A program made the position numbers and the translations under genes. A DNA stretch of 64,000 nt. It comes from Rhizobium herbae (GTDB lineage: Bacteria > Pseudomonadota > Alphaproteobacteria > Rhizobiales > Rhizobiaceae). Each line of letters starts with the position of its first letter. Position 1 is the stretch's first letter. The notes under the pieces were generated by a model. That model was not told where the DNA came from, did no database searches, and saw only the letters and a program-made list of their open reading frames with translations. Shown here one piece after another: positions 8,793 to 17,191 of the stretch. The stretch covers positions 682,001-746,000 of the forward strand of contig NZ_JAGGJV010000001.1 in the NCBI RefSeq assembly GCF_017873135.1. The letters are read 5' to 3'.

Positions 8793-9130
8793 GGATGGCA
8801 GGTCTCCTGGCTCACGGCGTCACGCACCTTATAAAGGCACGAACGGGTTCGCCTCGCCTTCCCGAAGTTTTTGCGCCGGATTGCGTGACCGCAATCGACG
8901 GACATCACGAAGAGGTGGACGATTCGTAGACATAGAGGCGTCCGGCCCCGGCTGATCGTGATGCCACTCCAGTGGCTTTTCCGGTTGGACCGATGCTTCC
9001 GCCGCCGCGATTGCGGACAGTCCGGAACATCGGTTTTCCCGAATGGCGAACCCTGACCGTTCTACAGTCGCGGGGTCGGCTGCGATAAGGACGCCCGGCA
9101 TGGGTCCGGCCCGTCGCATTCCCATTTACT
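8793..9130 (-). promoter_or_regulatory. Cobalamin (AdoCbl) riboswitch upstream of cobP
   Basis: Read on the minus strand, the leader has the conserved blocks in order: GGGAA at about 9123-9119, CCCCGCGACTGTAG-like B12-box core near 9078-9062, AAGCCACTGG near 8980-8970, GGGAAGGCGAGGC near 8865-8853, and GAGCCAGGAGACCTGCC at 8813-8797. These are the hallmarks of the cobalamin riboswitch. It faces cobP and should lower operon expression when adenosylcobalamin is plentiful. The segment between the CCACTGG and GGGAAGG blocks is about 105 bases, longer than usual. A GC-rich hairpin at 8759-8787 between the aptamer and cobP may be part of the expression platform. Confidence 0.88.
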
Positions 9131-9305
9131 CCCGAAACGCAACCGCATATCGGGAACCATCCAATGGCTGATGATTAGGCGCTCGGCTGGATCAAGTCAA
9201 TTGCGGCGCTATCTCAGCTTCACAGATCGAGTGAACACGCGGGGCGGCCTCTTGATCCGCGGCGCTATGCCTTCTAGGACGACGCGGACAAAGGACGGTC
9301 AGGCG

Positions 9306-11108
9306 ATGAGACTGAAGATTCTGCCCAAAATCGACCTGCGCCGGCTTGGCTATCTCGCGCTGCTTTTCGACATTGGGCGGATGCGGGCTTTTGCGCGCAG
9401 AAGTGAAATCGGCCTGGTGCTGGCAGGTATCATTATTGGCATAACCTCCGGCCTCGCGGTCACCGCGATGAGCGCCATATCAAGCCGCCTCCACAGCCTG
9501 ATTTTCGGCATTGCCGACGAGGAGCACCTGAGCGCCAGCAATCTGCAGGGCCATATTTCGGTGCTGATCGCGCCGGTCGTCGGCGGCATCATTCTGGGTT
9601 TGCTGATGATGCTTCTGGCAAAGTGGCGCAAGAAGCCGATGGTCGACCCGATCGAGGCCAACGCGCTGCATGGCGGGCGTCTGTCACTCACAGACAGCAT
9701 CATCGTTGCGGTTCAAAACCTGATTTCCAACGGCTTCGGCGCCTCCGTCGGGCTCGAGGCCGGCTACACGCAGCTCGCCTCCGGCATAGCGTCAAAACTC
9801 GGCATCTCGATACAGCTTCGCCGTTCGGACCTGCGCACCCTGGTCGGCTGCGGGGCGGCGGGTGCCATAGCTGCCGCGTTCAATGCGCCCCTGACGGGCG
9901 CTTTCTATGCCTTCGAGCTGATCATCGGCAGCTATACCATCGTATCGCTGACGCCTGTGGTCGTTTCAGCACTGATAGCCAATCTTGTTGCCAGACTGCT
10001 GTCGGCAGGCGACTTCACCATCGATGTCGGCCAGTTCGGTGCAGTTGTTCCCGCCGACTATCTGCCGGCGTTGCTGCTTGGCGTTTTTTGCGCAGGCATG
10101 GGTATCCTGCTCATGAAAGGTGTCTCGCTGATCGAAGGTCTTGCTCGCCGCAGCGCCATCGCCGCGCCCTTTCGTCCGGCGCTGGGCGGCATGGTTGTCG
10201 GCCTGCTGGCAATGGCTTCGCCCCAGGTGCTTTCGGCCGGCCACGGTGCGTTGCACCTCAATCTTGCCAGTTCACCGGCGATCCCCGTGCTGATCGGCCT
10301 GTTCCTGCTGAAATCGTTCGCCTCGGCGGTATCGATCGGCTCCGGCTTCCGCGGTGGCCTGTTTTTTGCGTCGCTTTTCATGGGAGCGCTGCTCGGCAAG
10401 CTCTTTGCCTTTACCGCCCCGTTTATCTTTGCCCACGCGACGTTGACGCCGGTTATATATGCCGTTGTCGGCATGAGTTCGCTGGCCGTCGCCGTCATTG
10501 GCGGCCCCCTGACGATGACCTTTCTGGCGCTGGAAATCACCGGAGATTTTCCGATCACCGCCCTCGTGCTGGCTGCGGTGATCACCTCCTCGCTCGTCGT
10601 GCGGACCACCTTCGGCTATTCCTTTGCCACCTGGCGTTTTCATCTGCGCGGTGAAAGCATCCGCAGCGCCCATGACGTCGGCTGGATCAGGAACCTGACT
10701 GTCGGCCGCCTGATGCGGCTGGATGTCAAAACCATCGATGTCGAGGCGACGCTTGAAGACTTTCGCCGGGATTTTCCGCTGGGATCGACACAGCGGGTGA
10801 TCGTGGTCGACGGCGGCAAATATGCCGGCATGATCCAGGTTCCGGAAGTCTATGCCAGCCCCGTCGAGTCCACGCCTGGGACACAAAGCCTGTCAAGCTT
10901 CATCCGTAACACGAATGATTTTCTGCTCCCCAACATGAATGCCAAACAGGCAGCGGCCTTGTTCGACAGCGCGGAGAGCGATGCACTGGCCGTCGCCAAC
11001 AACCTGATCGAACGGCGCGTCGTCGGGTTGCTGACGGAAAGCCATACGCTGCGCCGCTACAGCGAAGAACTGGATCGCCGGCGGCGCGAAGCATCGGGCG
11101 AAATCTGA
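9306..11108 (+). CDS. CLC-type chloride channel/transporter with CBS-like C-terminus
   Basis: This is a membrane protein of about 600 residues. The CLC motifs are present: NGFGASVGLEAGYTQ carries the gating-glutamate position, the helix NAPLTGAFYAFELI follows, and SGFRGGLFFAS corresponds to the GxFxP region. Ten or more hydrophobic helices are visible to about residue 440. The remaining part (VGRLMRLDVKTIDVEATLEDF... and a second similar unit) resembles a CBS pair. The presence of the gating Glu suggests a Cl-/H+ exchanger, but this is inference. The start is uncertain; the ATG at 9306 follows AAAGGA, and in-frame ATG 9267 is the alternative. It is divergent from the cob operon and convergent with cobQ. 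Confidence 0.9.
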   Translation: MRLKILPKIDLRRLGYLALLFDIGRMRAFARRSEIGLVLAGIIIGITSGLAVTAMSAISSRLHSLIFGIADEEHLSASNLQGHISVLIAPVVGGIILGLLMMLLAKWRKKPMVDPIEANALHGGRLSLTDSIIVAVQNLISNGFGASVGLEAGYTQLASGIASKLGISIQLRRSDLRTLVGCGAAGAIAAAFNAPLTGAFYAFELIIGSYTIVSLTPVVVSALIANLVARLLSAGDFTIDVGQFGAVVPADYLPALLLGVFCAGMGILLMKGVSLIEGLARRSAIAAPFRPALGGMVVGLLAMASPQVLSAGHGALHLNLASSPAIPVLIGLFLLKSFASAVSIGSGFRGGLFFASLFMGALLGKLFAFTAPFIFAHATLTPVIYAVVGMSSLAVAVIGGPLTMTFLALEITGDFPITALVLAAVITSSLVVRTTFGYSFATWRFHLRGESIRSAHDVGWIRNLTVGRLMRLDVKTIDVEATLEDFRRDFPLGSTQRVIVVDGGKYAGMIQVPEVYASPVESTPGTQSLSSFIRNTNDFLLPNMNAKQAAALFDSAESDALAVANNLIERRVVGLLTESHTLRRYSEELDRRRREASGEI

Positions 11109-11122
11109 AACAGCGATGCCGG

Positions 11123-12577
11123 TCAGGACATCAGACCGTCGAGCCATCGCGGATCAAGCACCGATTCCAGTTCCTCCGCGACATCGTCGAGCGCACGGTC
11201 TACCGATTGCCGATAGTTCTCGCCGCCGCCTTCGATGCCGAAGCTTTTGAGCAGCGCCGCGCGATAGGCATCGCTGGTAAACAGACCGTGCAGATAGGTT
11301 CCGCTCACCGTGCCATCGGCTGATACGGCCCCGTCGGGCCGTCCGTCGATGATCACCGCCGGGCGGGCGCAATCCGGGCCGGCCGTGCGCCCCAGATGAA
11401 TTTCATAACCCTCCAGCGCGACATCATAGACGGCGGATCGGGCACTGCTGTTGCGCACCGTCTTTTCCGGCGCCATCTCCGTCTCGATGGAGAGAAGGCC
11501 CAAGCCTTCGATCTCCCGGACATTTCCCTCGATGCCGTGCGGATCGGTGACCCGGTCCCCCAGCATCTGATAGCCGCCGCATATGCCGATGACGCGGCCG
11601 CCGCGCCGGACATGTGCGTGAAGGTCGCGATCCCACCCCTGGGCCCGGAAATCGGCGAGATCGGCGATCGTCGCCTTCGAGCCGGGAACAACGACCAGAG
11701 CGGCATCCGCAGGAATGCGCTCCCCGGCACGCACGAAAATGAGATCGACCTCCGGTTCGGCCGCCAGGGGGTCCAGATCATCGAAATTGGCGATGCGCGA
11801 CAGCACGGGAACCGCGACCTTGAGCGCCCTGCCGCTGCCCCGTGCCAGCTTTTCCAGAACGACGGAATCTTCGGCCGGAAGGCGGCCGGCGCTCTTCAGC
11901 CATGGGACCACGCCAAAACACGGCCAGCCGGTAAACTTGCCAACCGCCGCGATGCCGGCGTCGAACAGCGACACGTCGCCCCGGAACTTGTTGATGATGT
12001 AGCCGCTGATCATGCGGCGGTCTTCATCCGACAGGATCGTATGGGTGCCGACAAGCGAAGCGATGACGCCGCCGCGATCGATGTCGCCGACAAGCACCAC
12101 GGGAACGCTGGCGCGGGTGGCAAATCCCATATTGGCAATGTCGCCGGCACGCAGGTTGATTTCGGCGGGTGACCCCGCACCTTCGACCACGACAAGATCG
12201 AGGCCGGTACGGATGGTCTCGAAGCTCTCCATGACGGCGCCCATCAGTTTGGGCTTCAAGGCCTGATAGTCGCGTCCTCTCGCCTGCCCCGCCACCTTGC
12301 CCTGTACGATAATCTGGCTGCCGGTCTCCGACTGGGGCTTGAGCAGAACCGGGTTCATGTGAACAGAAGACGGGATCCGCGCGGCCATCGATTGCAGCCA
12401 TTGCGCCCGGCCGATCTCGCCGCCGTCGTCCGATACCGCGGCGTTGTTCGACATGTTCTGCGGCTTGAACGGAGCGACCTTCAGGCCGCGATTGGATGCG
12501 ACACGGCACAGCCCCGCCACGAGTACCGTTTTTCCGACATCGGAGCCGGTTCCCTGAAGCATGATCGTCTTTGTCAT
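11123..12577 (-). CDS. cobQ: Cobyric acid synthase
   Basis: This 484-residue glutamine-dependent amidotransferase amidates four carboxylates of adenosylcobyrinic diamide to give adenosylcobyric acid, the step after CobO. The N-terminal synthetase domain starts TIMLQGTGSDVGKTVLVAGL (P-loop-like) with KPQNMSNNA. The C-terminal type-1 glutaminase domain has the nucleophile in VIGICGGYQMLGD and the His in GTYLHGLF. The ATG at 12577 is preceded by GAGG. It is separate from the main cob operon and converges with the CLC gene across 14 bases. I see no second cobalamin riboswitch in the 160 bases upstream. Full length, all catalytic positions present. Confidence 0.95.
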   Translation of the reverse strand: MTKTIMLQGTGSDVGKTVLVAGLCRVASNRGLKVAPFKPQNMSNNAAVSDDGGEIGRAQWLQSMAARIPSSVHMNPVLLKPQSETGSQIIVQGKVAGQARGRDYQALKPKLMGAVMESFETIRTGLDLVVVEGAGSPAEINLRAGDIANMGFATRASVPVVLVGDIDRGGVIASLVGTHTILSDEDRRMISGYIINKFRGDVSLFDAGIAAVGKFTGWPCFGVVPWLKSAGRLPAEDSVVLEKLARGSGRALKVAVPVLSRIANFDDLDPLAAEPEVDLIFVRAGERIPADAALVVVPGSKATIADLADFRAQGWDRDLHAHVRRGGRVIGICGGYQMLGDRVTDPHGIEGNVREIEGLGLLSIETEMAPEKTVRNSSARSAVYDVALEGYEIHLGRTAGPDCARPAVIIDGRPDGAVSADGTVSGTYLHGLFTSDAYRAALLKSFGIEGGGENYRQSVDRALDDVAEELESVLDPRWLDGLMS

Positions 12578-12738
12578 GGCGCCTCGTTTAGCATTGCCGC
12601 TGCCACAAGCAAAGCCATGTTTTGCCGCATTTTAGCCGTCTTTCTCACCGCCCGCTCACGCGATGTTTCAGTCTGCCGCAAGGCTTGCACGGCTTTGCCG
12701 CAGCAGTATCCGGAAAGCGACATTCCATGGCAAAAACT

Positions 12739-12770
12739 CTTGTTGATTTGCGCCGCAACAGGCGTATATC
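12739..12770 (+). promoter_or_regulatory. Candidate sigma-70-type promoter
   Basis: CTTGTTG at 12739-12745 and CGTATAT at 12763-12769 are separated by 17 bases, matching the alphaproteobacterial CTTGAC-N17-CTATAT pattern well. It directs transcription into the short ORF at 12826 and toward the terminator at 12996. Confidence 0.5.
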
Positions 12771-12825
12771 AGCGGCAATAAATCACGGAGCAAAAGAGCG
12801 CTCCACACCCCAAGGTCATACCCCG

Positions 12826-12969
12826 ATGTTGTTCATCTTCAGCAAGCCTAATTTCGTCCAGATCGCCTGGAACTCGAAGGTTCCCGACAGCCAGTCGCGC
12901 GTGCGCAATACCGTGATGTCGTCCCCGTTCGGTCCGCTCGGCTTCATCCGGACGCGCAGCATCGGCTGA
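12826..12969 (+). CDS. Possible 47-residue small protein (or sRNA body)
   Basis: The frame encodes MLFIFSKPNFVQIAW, then a Ser/Arg/Pro-rich tail ending FIRTRSIG. The same frame is open upstream, but the ATG at 12826 sits correctly behind the candidate promoter. The Shine-Dalgarno is poor (AAGG eleven bases upstream), so translation is not certain. Promoter, ORF and a strong terminator 27 bases after the stop make one compact unit of about 250 bases, equally consistent with a small RNA. I do not recognise the product. The opposite strand also has an open frame but no matching signals. Confidence 0.45.
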   Translation: MLFIFSKPNFVQIAWNSKVPDSQSRVRNTVMSSPFGPLGFIRTRSIG

Positions 12970-12995
12970 CACCATCTCCCAGGACGACCATTCAG

Positions 12996-13026
12996 ACCGC
13001 GCCTCTTATTGGGGCGCGGTTTTTTT
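12996..13026 (+). terminator. Strong intrinsic terminator
   Basis: Ten-base stem ACCGCGCCTC / GGGGCGCGGT around the loop TTATT, followed by a run of six or more T. It ends the small transcription unit that begins near 12775. Confidence 0.85.
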
Positions 13027-13499
13027 CGTTCAGGAGAAGACTATCCAAGGGAATGGCAGGCCCTGAAACGCGAAAACCGCACCCGCCCCTCTCGGGACTG
13101 TGCGGCCTGCCAAAATGACGCATGGCCCCTCCGGCATACACCCGGAGATCGCTCCGGCCGGGACGCAAAACCTGATCCGGCCGCTCGGCAAGTTTCCCCC
13201 GCCGCAGGAAAACAATTAGCCTGACAGTGTTACCGGATGGTTAGTGAGAGCTTAACCAAAGATGAATTCGGCTTTTTTTTCATTTTTTTTCGTGCCGGGA
13301 AAAAATCCGTTTCGAGGCGCATACGGAACACAATTTGTCTGCGATAAAACACGCATTGGAACAGCTTTGTGAAGCGGTGCTAAAATTATGCCGGAGACCG
13401 GGGCATTTGCACAAAAATTTTGCCCGCGCCATTAAGATTCAACGGCTTGCGCGTGCGTTTTCATGCCCTCCGAACAAGACCTTTGCTCTTTAAAACGAT
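13027..13499. other. Long intergenic stretch, no supported gene
   Basis: From the terminator to the proX leader I see no credible gene. Open frames here lack Shine-Dalgarno sequences and protein-like composition. Part of the stretch (about 13240-13300 and 13380-13440) is AT-rich with long T-runs, which suits an upstream promoter region for the transporter, though no single promoter stands out. Confidence 0.4.
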
Positions 13500-13742
13500 T
13501 CCAGAGGTTGATTTCTCCTGAGGAATACATAGGCTGCCCTCAACGGTAAAAGAGAGGTGGCTGGCGACTGAGTTACGCAGTCAGACAATAAAACTCTGTG
13601 CCGTCGCAGCGGGGACGAAAGACTGGCCTTGCCTCACCGCCCCCCCGGCCTGCTTCAACCTGAACAATTGGGTTCCCGGGGGATGCAGTATCCCGGTCGA
13701 CCCCAAGATTTATGGCTGCATTAAGACTGGGAGGTCTTAAAC
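13500..13742 (+). promoter_or_regulatory. Structured 5' leader of the betaine ABC transporter
   Basis: The 240 bases before proX hold several local hairpins: GACTG...CAGTC near 13567-13583, GGGAT...ATCCC near 13679-13694, and TTAAGAC/GTCTTAA at 13721-13740. The last presents the Shine-Dalgarno GGGAGG partly in its six-base loop, two bases before the ATG. The run of stems suggests RNA-level control. It matches no riboswitch class that I can recall. Confidence 0.45.
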
Positions 13743-14741
13743 ATGAAGAAGCTCCTCGCTTCCACTATCCTCGCCGCCGGCCTTTACGCGCTGGCCGGCT
13801 CAGCTTCAGCTGCCGATTGCGGCGAAGTCAGCATCGCGGAAATGAACTGGGCTTCGGCCGGCGTTGCCGCGCATGTCGACAAGTTCATCCTTGAAAACGG
13901 CTATGGCTGCACGGCGACGCTCGTCACCGGCGACACGATGCCGACTTTCACCTCCATGAACGAGAAGGGCCAGCCGGACATGGCTCCGGAAATGTGGGTC
14001 AACGCCGTGCGCACGCCGCTCGACGCTGCCGTCAAGGAAGGTCGCCTGATCGAAGCCGCCAAGATCCTCAACGAAGGCGGCGTCGAAGGCTGGTGGATTC
14101 CGAAATTCCTCGCCGACGCAAACCCTGACATCAAGACCGTTCAGGACGCCTTGAAGCATCCCGAACTGTTCCCGGCACCGGAAGATGCGTCCAAGGCTGC
14201 CATCTACAACTGCCCGTCGGGCTGGAACTGCCAGGTTTCCTCGGCCAACCTCTACAAGGCCCTCAAGGCTGAAGATGCCGGCTTCCAGCTGATCGACACC
14301 GGTTCGGCAGCGGGCCTTGACGGCTCGATCTCCAACGCCTTCGGCAAGAAGACGGGCTGGCTTGGCTACTACTGGGCACCAACGGCCATTCTCGGCAAGT
14401 ACGAGATGACCCGCCTGAGCTTCGGCGTCGACAACGACAAGGCCGAATGGGATTCCTGCACTGCGGTGCCGGATTGCCCGGCCCCGAAGGTAAACTCGTA
14501 CCCGACGTCCGACGTCTTCACGGTCGTCACCAAGGCCTTCTCCGAAAAGGCAGGCGTTGCCATGGACTATGTCAAGGCCCGCAACTGGGACAACGGCACG
14601 GTCAACAAGGTCCTCGCCTGGATGGATGAGAACCAGGGCACCAATGAAGACGCAGCCAAGTACTTCCTGGAAACCTATCCGGACATGTGGACGAAGTGGG
14701 TTGCCCCGGATGTTGCCGAAAAGGTCAAGGCTGCGCTTTGA
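13743..14741 (+). CDS. Glycine betaine/proline-type ABC transporter, substrate-binding protein
   Basis: This 332-residue periplasmic protein has a clear Sec signal peptide (MKKLLASTILAAGLYALAG, cleavage near SASA-AD). The body has the ProX/HutX-type OpuAC fold: EMNWASAGVAAHVDKFILE, a domain crossing at DMAPEMWVNAVR, and Trp/Tyr-rich segments (GWWIPKFL, GWLGYYWAP) of the kind that cage quaternary ammonium groups. Cysteines in NCPSGWNC could form a disulfide. The likely substrate is a betaine (glycine betaine, proline betaine or choline); a HutX-like histidine role cannot be excluded. Permease and ATPase genes follow after a terminator-like hairpin, which would allow higher expression of the binding protein. 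Confidence 0.88.
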   Translation: MKKLLASTILAAGLYALAGSASAADCGEVSIAEMNWASAGVAAHVDKFILENGYGCTATLVTGDTMPTFTSMNEKGQPDMAPEMWVNAVRTPLDAAVKEGRLIEAAKILNEGGVEGWWIPKFLADANPDIKTVQDALKHPELFPAPEDASKAAIYNCPSGWNCQVSSANLYKALKAEDAGFQLIDTGSAAGLDGSISNAFGKKTGWLGYYWAPTAILGKYEMTRLSFGVDNDKAEWDSCTAVPDCPAPKVNSYPTSDVFTVVTKAFSEKAGVAMDYVKARNWDNGTVNKVLAWMDENQGTNEDAAKYFLETYPDMWTKWVAPDVAEKVKAAL

Positions 14742-14752
14742 TCCCTTGATGG

Positions 14753-14787
14753 AAAAGGCAGCGAACCGTGATGGCTCGCTGCCTTTT
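14753..14787 (+). terminator. Hairpin terminator after proX-like gene
   Basis: Twelve-base stem AAAAGGCAGCGA / TCGCTGCCTTTT, with the T-run forming the 3' arm. It lies 12 bases after the binding-protein stop and 285 bases before the permease, so it probably attenuates the operon. Confidence 0.75.
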
Positions 14788-15071
14788 AAGCTTGACAGTC
14801 AAGATGTGCAAACACCGCCCTGAGCGTCGCAAATAACACAGCGGCAAGGACCGGAAACTGCCACATTTCAGCCCGTGAACGGAATGCGGTCATAGCCCTT
14901 TCCAAGTTTCACGTATGATTTTGAAATGTCAGACCGTCCGCAAGGGCGCACGACGCATCAAAAAGATGCCGGGGTCCATAGAGACCAGTGAAAAGTCCGT
15001 GCTGGAACAGGCAACGATCTGTTCGGTGACGCGGCCGGCCTATAAAATTTCCGGTTAAAAAGGGGAACGAC
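14788..15071 (+). other. Gap between binding protein and permease
   Basis: About 280 bases without a gene. A Shine-Dalgarno (AAGGGGAA) lies just before the permease ATG at 15072. A secondary promoter for the permease and ATPase may sit here, but I see none that is convincing. Confidence 0.35.
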
Positions 15072-15983
15072 ATGGCGTCAGTATGCAGTTTCTTGCCAGA
15101 TCTGCTTTGTAAATTTCCAGCGATCGACGACACGACCATCCGGGTGGCCCGCAAGAGCGTGGACGAAGGTTTCAAGGGGCTTGTCCGTGCCTACACCAAT
15201 GCCATCGACGTCCTGGTGCAGCCGCTCCAGGTGTTTTTGAACTTTCTCGAAAGTCTCTTCGTCAACTCGCCGTGGATTATCATCCTCGCCGCGATGGTCG
15301 CGATCGTCTATTACGGCAGCCGCGACATGCGGATCACCATCGGCACCATCGTGTCGATGCTGGCGATCGGCCTCGTCGGGCTTTGGAACGATACGATGGT
15401 CACTCTGGCCATGGTCACGGTCTGTACGCTGATCGCCATCCTCGTCGGCATACCGATCGGCATTCTGATGGCCCGTTCCGAGCGGGCGCAATCGATCATC
15501 AATCCGATCCTCGACGTCATGCAGACGATGCCAAGCTTCGTCTACCTCATTCCGGTCGTCATGATCTTCGGCATCGGCAAGGTTCCCGGCCTGATCGCCG
15601 TCGTCATCTACGCGGTGCCGCCGATGATCCGGCTCACCAACCTCGGTATCCGGCTGGTGGACAAGGAAGTGCTGGAAGCAGCCGATGCGTTTGGCTCCTC
15701 GCAGTGGCAGCGTCTGAAGAACGTCCAGATCCCGCTGGCGCTTCCGACAATCATGGCCGGCATCAACCAGACCATCATGATGTCTCTTGCCATGGTCGTG
15801 GTCGCATCGATGGTCGGCGTCGGCGGCCTCGGCCGCAATGTTCTGCAGGCCATCAACAACCAGTTCTTCACCGTCGGCTTTTTGAACGGCTTCGCGCTCG
15901 TTGCGATCGCCATCATTTTTGACCGGACCAGCCAGGCCTACGGCAAGCGGCTGCAGAAGCACTCGGAGGTGATCCATGGCTAG
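15072..15983 (+). CDS. Glycine betaine/proline-type ABC transporter, permease
   Basis: This 303-residue inner-membrane protein of the ProW/OpuAB type has an extended N-terminal soluble region of about 65 residues and then about six membrane helices. The ABC-permease coupling motif is visible as EAADAFGSSQWQRLKNVQIPLALP (EAA loop, about residue 200), and the conserved segment MQTMPSFVYLIPVVMIFGIGKVPG precedes it. The ATG follows AAGGGGAACGAC. The stop overlaps the ATPase gene by 8 bases, so the two are translationally coupled. It works with the binding protein at 13743 to bring a quaternary amine into the cell. Confidence 0.92.
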   Translation: MASVCSFLPDLLCKFPAIDDTTIRVARKSVDEGFKGLVRAYTNAIDVLVQPLQVFLNFLESLFVNSPWIIILAAMVAIVYYGSRDMRITIGTIVSMLAIGLVGLWNDTMVTLAMVTVCTLIAILVGIPIGILMARSERAQSIINPILDVMQTMPSFVYLIPVVMIFGIGKVPGLIAVVIYAVPPMIRLTNLGIRLVDKEVLEAADAFGSSQWQRLKNVQIPLALPTIMAGINQTIMMSLAMVVVASMVGVGGLGRNVLQAINNQFFTVGFLNGFALVAIAIIFDRTSQAYGKRLQKHSEVIHG

Positions 15984-17028
15984 TCATGCAATCGAGGTCA
16001 AGAACCTCTACAAGATCTTCGGACCGCGCGGCCGCGACTTCGTCGATCAGGTCAAGGCCGGCCTCGGCAAGACCGAACTCAACGAGAAACACGGCCATGT
16101 GCTCGGCCTGCAGGACATCAACATCTCCATGCCCGCCGGTGGCGTCATGGTGGTCATGGGCCTGTCCGGTTCGGGCAAATCAACGCTGATCCGCCACATC
16201 AACCGCCTGATAGACCCGACGGCCGGCGAAGTGCTGTATGACGGCGTCGATGTCTGCAAGATGAGCGAGAACGACCTGCGCGAATTTCGCCGCCACAAGA
16301 CGGCGATGGTGTTTCAGAAGTTCGCGCTTTTGCCGCACCGCACGATCATCGAGAACACGGTCTACGGCCTGGAAATCCAGGGCGTACCGATGGATGAAAG
16401 CCGCAAACGGGCACAGGGCTGGATCGAACGGGTCGGTCTCAAGGGGTTCGAGAACCACTATCCGAACCAGCTTTCGGGCGGCATGCAGCAGCGTGTCGGC
16501 CTTGCGCGGGCACTGACCAACGATGCCGACATCCTGCTGATGGACGAAGCCTATTCGGCGCTCGATCCGTTGATCCGCGTCGATATGCAGACCGTTCTTC
16601 TCGATCTGCAGAAGGAGCTGAAGAAGACCGTGGTGTTCATCACCCACGATCTCGACGAGGCCCTGCGTCTCGGCGACAAGATCGCCATCCTGCGCGATGG
16701 CAAGGTGATCCAGCAGGGCACGGGCCAGGACATCGTCCTGAAACCGGCCGACGAATACATCACCGCCTTCGTCAAGGAAGTGAATCGCGGCCGCGTGATC
16801 AATGTCGAAACGATCATGAAACCGCTGTCGGGCAATCCGGAAGGCGTGCCGGTCGTCGTCGGAACCGTGCTTGAAAGTGCGGCCCGGATGATGACGTTGG
16901 CCAACCAGAACGTCGCCCATGTCGTCGATGCCAACGGCAAGCCGGTCGGTTCGATCGATCTCGGCACGATCATCTCTGCGATGGTGACCCCGATCAGCCA
17001 TGAAAAGATGCCTCAGGCGGCGGAGTAA
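15976..17028 (+). CDS. Glycine betaine/proline-type ABC transporter, ATP-binding protein
   Basis: This 350-residue ATPase has the Walker A GLSGSGKST (about residue 62), the Q-loop MVFQKFALLPHRT, the signature LSGGMQQRVGLARAL (about 168), Walker B ILLMDEAYSALDP and the switch His in FITHDLDEA. After about residue 270 a CBS-like tail (VGTVLESAARMMTLANQNVAHVVDANGKPVG) follows. That resembles the regulatory part of OpuA/ProV ATPases that sense ionic strength or nucleotides, though only one repeat is obvious. It overlaps the permease by 8 bases and is followed by a perfect terminator. All catalytic residues are present. Confidence 0.93.
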   Translation: MASHAIEVKNLYKIFGPRGRDFVDQVKAGLGKTELNEKHGHVLGLQDINISMPAGGVMVVMGLSGSGKSTLIRHINRLIDPTAGEVLYDGVDVCKMSENDLREFRRHKTAMVFQKFALLPHRTIIENTVYGLEIQGVPMDESRKRAQGWIERVGLKGFENHYPNQLSGGMQQRVGLARALTNDADILLMDEAYSALDPLIRVDMQTVLLDLQKELKKTVVFITHDLDEALRLGDKIAILRDGKVIQQGTGQDIVLKPADEYITAFVKEVNRGRVINVETIMKPLSGNPEGVPVVVGTVLESAARMMTLANQNVAHVVDANGKPVGSIDLGTIISAMVTPISHEKMPQAAE

Positions 17029-17051
17029 CCGAAGCCTGAACGAAGCACCGC

Positions 17052-17080
17052 AAAGCGCCTGGAAACGGGCGCTTTTTTTT
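17052..17080 (+). terminator. Intrinsic terminator of the betaine transporter operon
   Basis: Stem AAAGCGCC / GGGCGCTTT with a short loop and eight consecutive T. It lies 24 bases after the ATPase stop. Confidence 0.9.
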
Positions 17081-17191
17081 GTGAAATCCAGTGTGTTCAC
17101 CTCGGATTAACCATGACCCGTCATCGTAGCCCGAGCGCCTCCTCCATCGGGGCCGTGGCGCCGCAGCGCCTTTTTTAACCCGGCCGGCCAG

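Noticed and set aside
12769..12975. Minus-strand 68-codon frame opposite the small transcription unit
   Set aside because: Promoter and terminator both point the other way, and there is no ribosome site.
13009..13224. Open frame after the 13.0 kb terminator
   Set aside because: It starts inside the terminator and lacks a ribosome site and protein-like composition.
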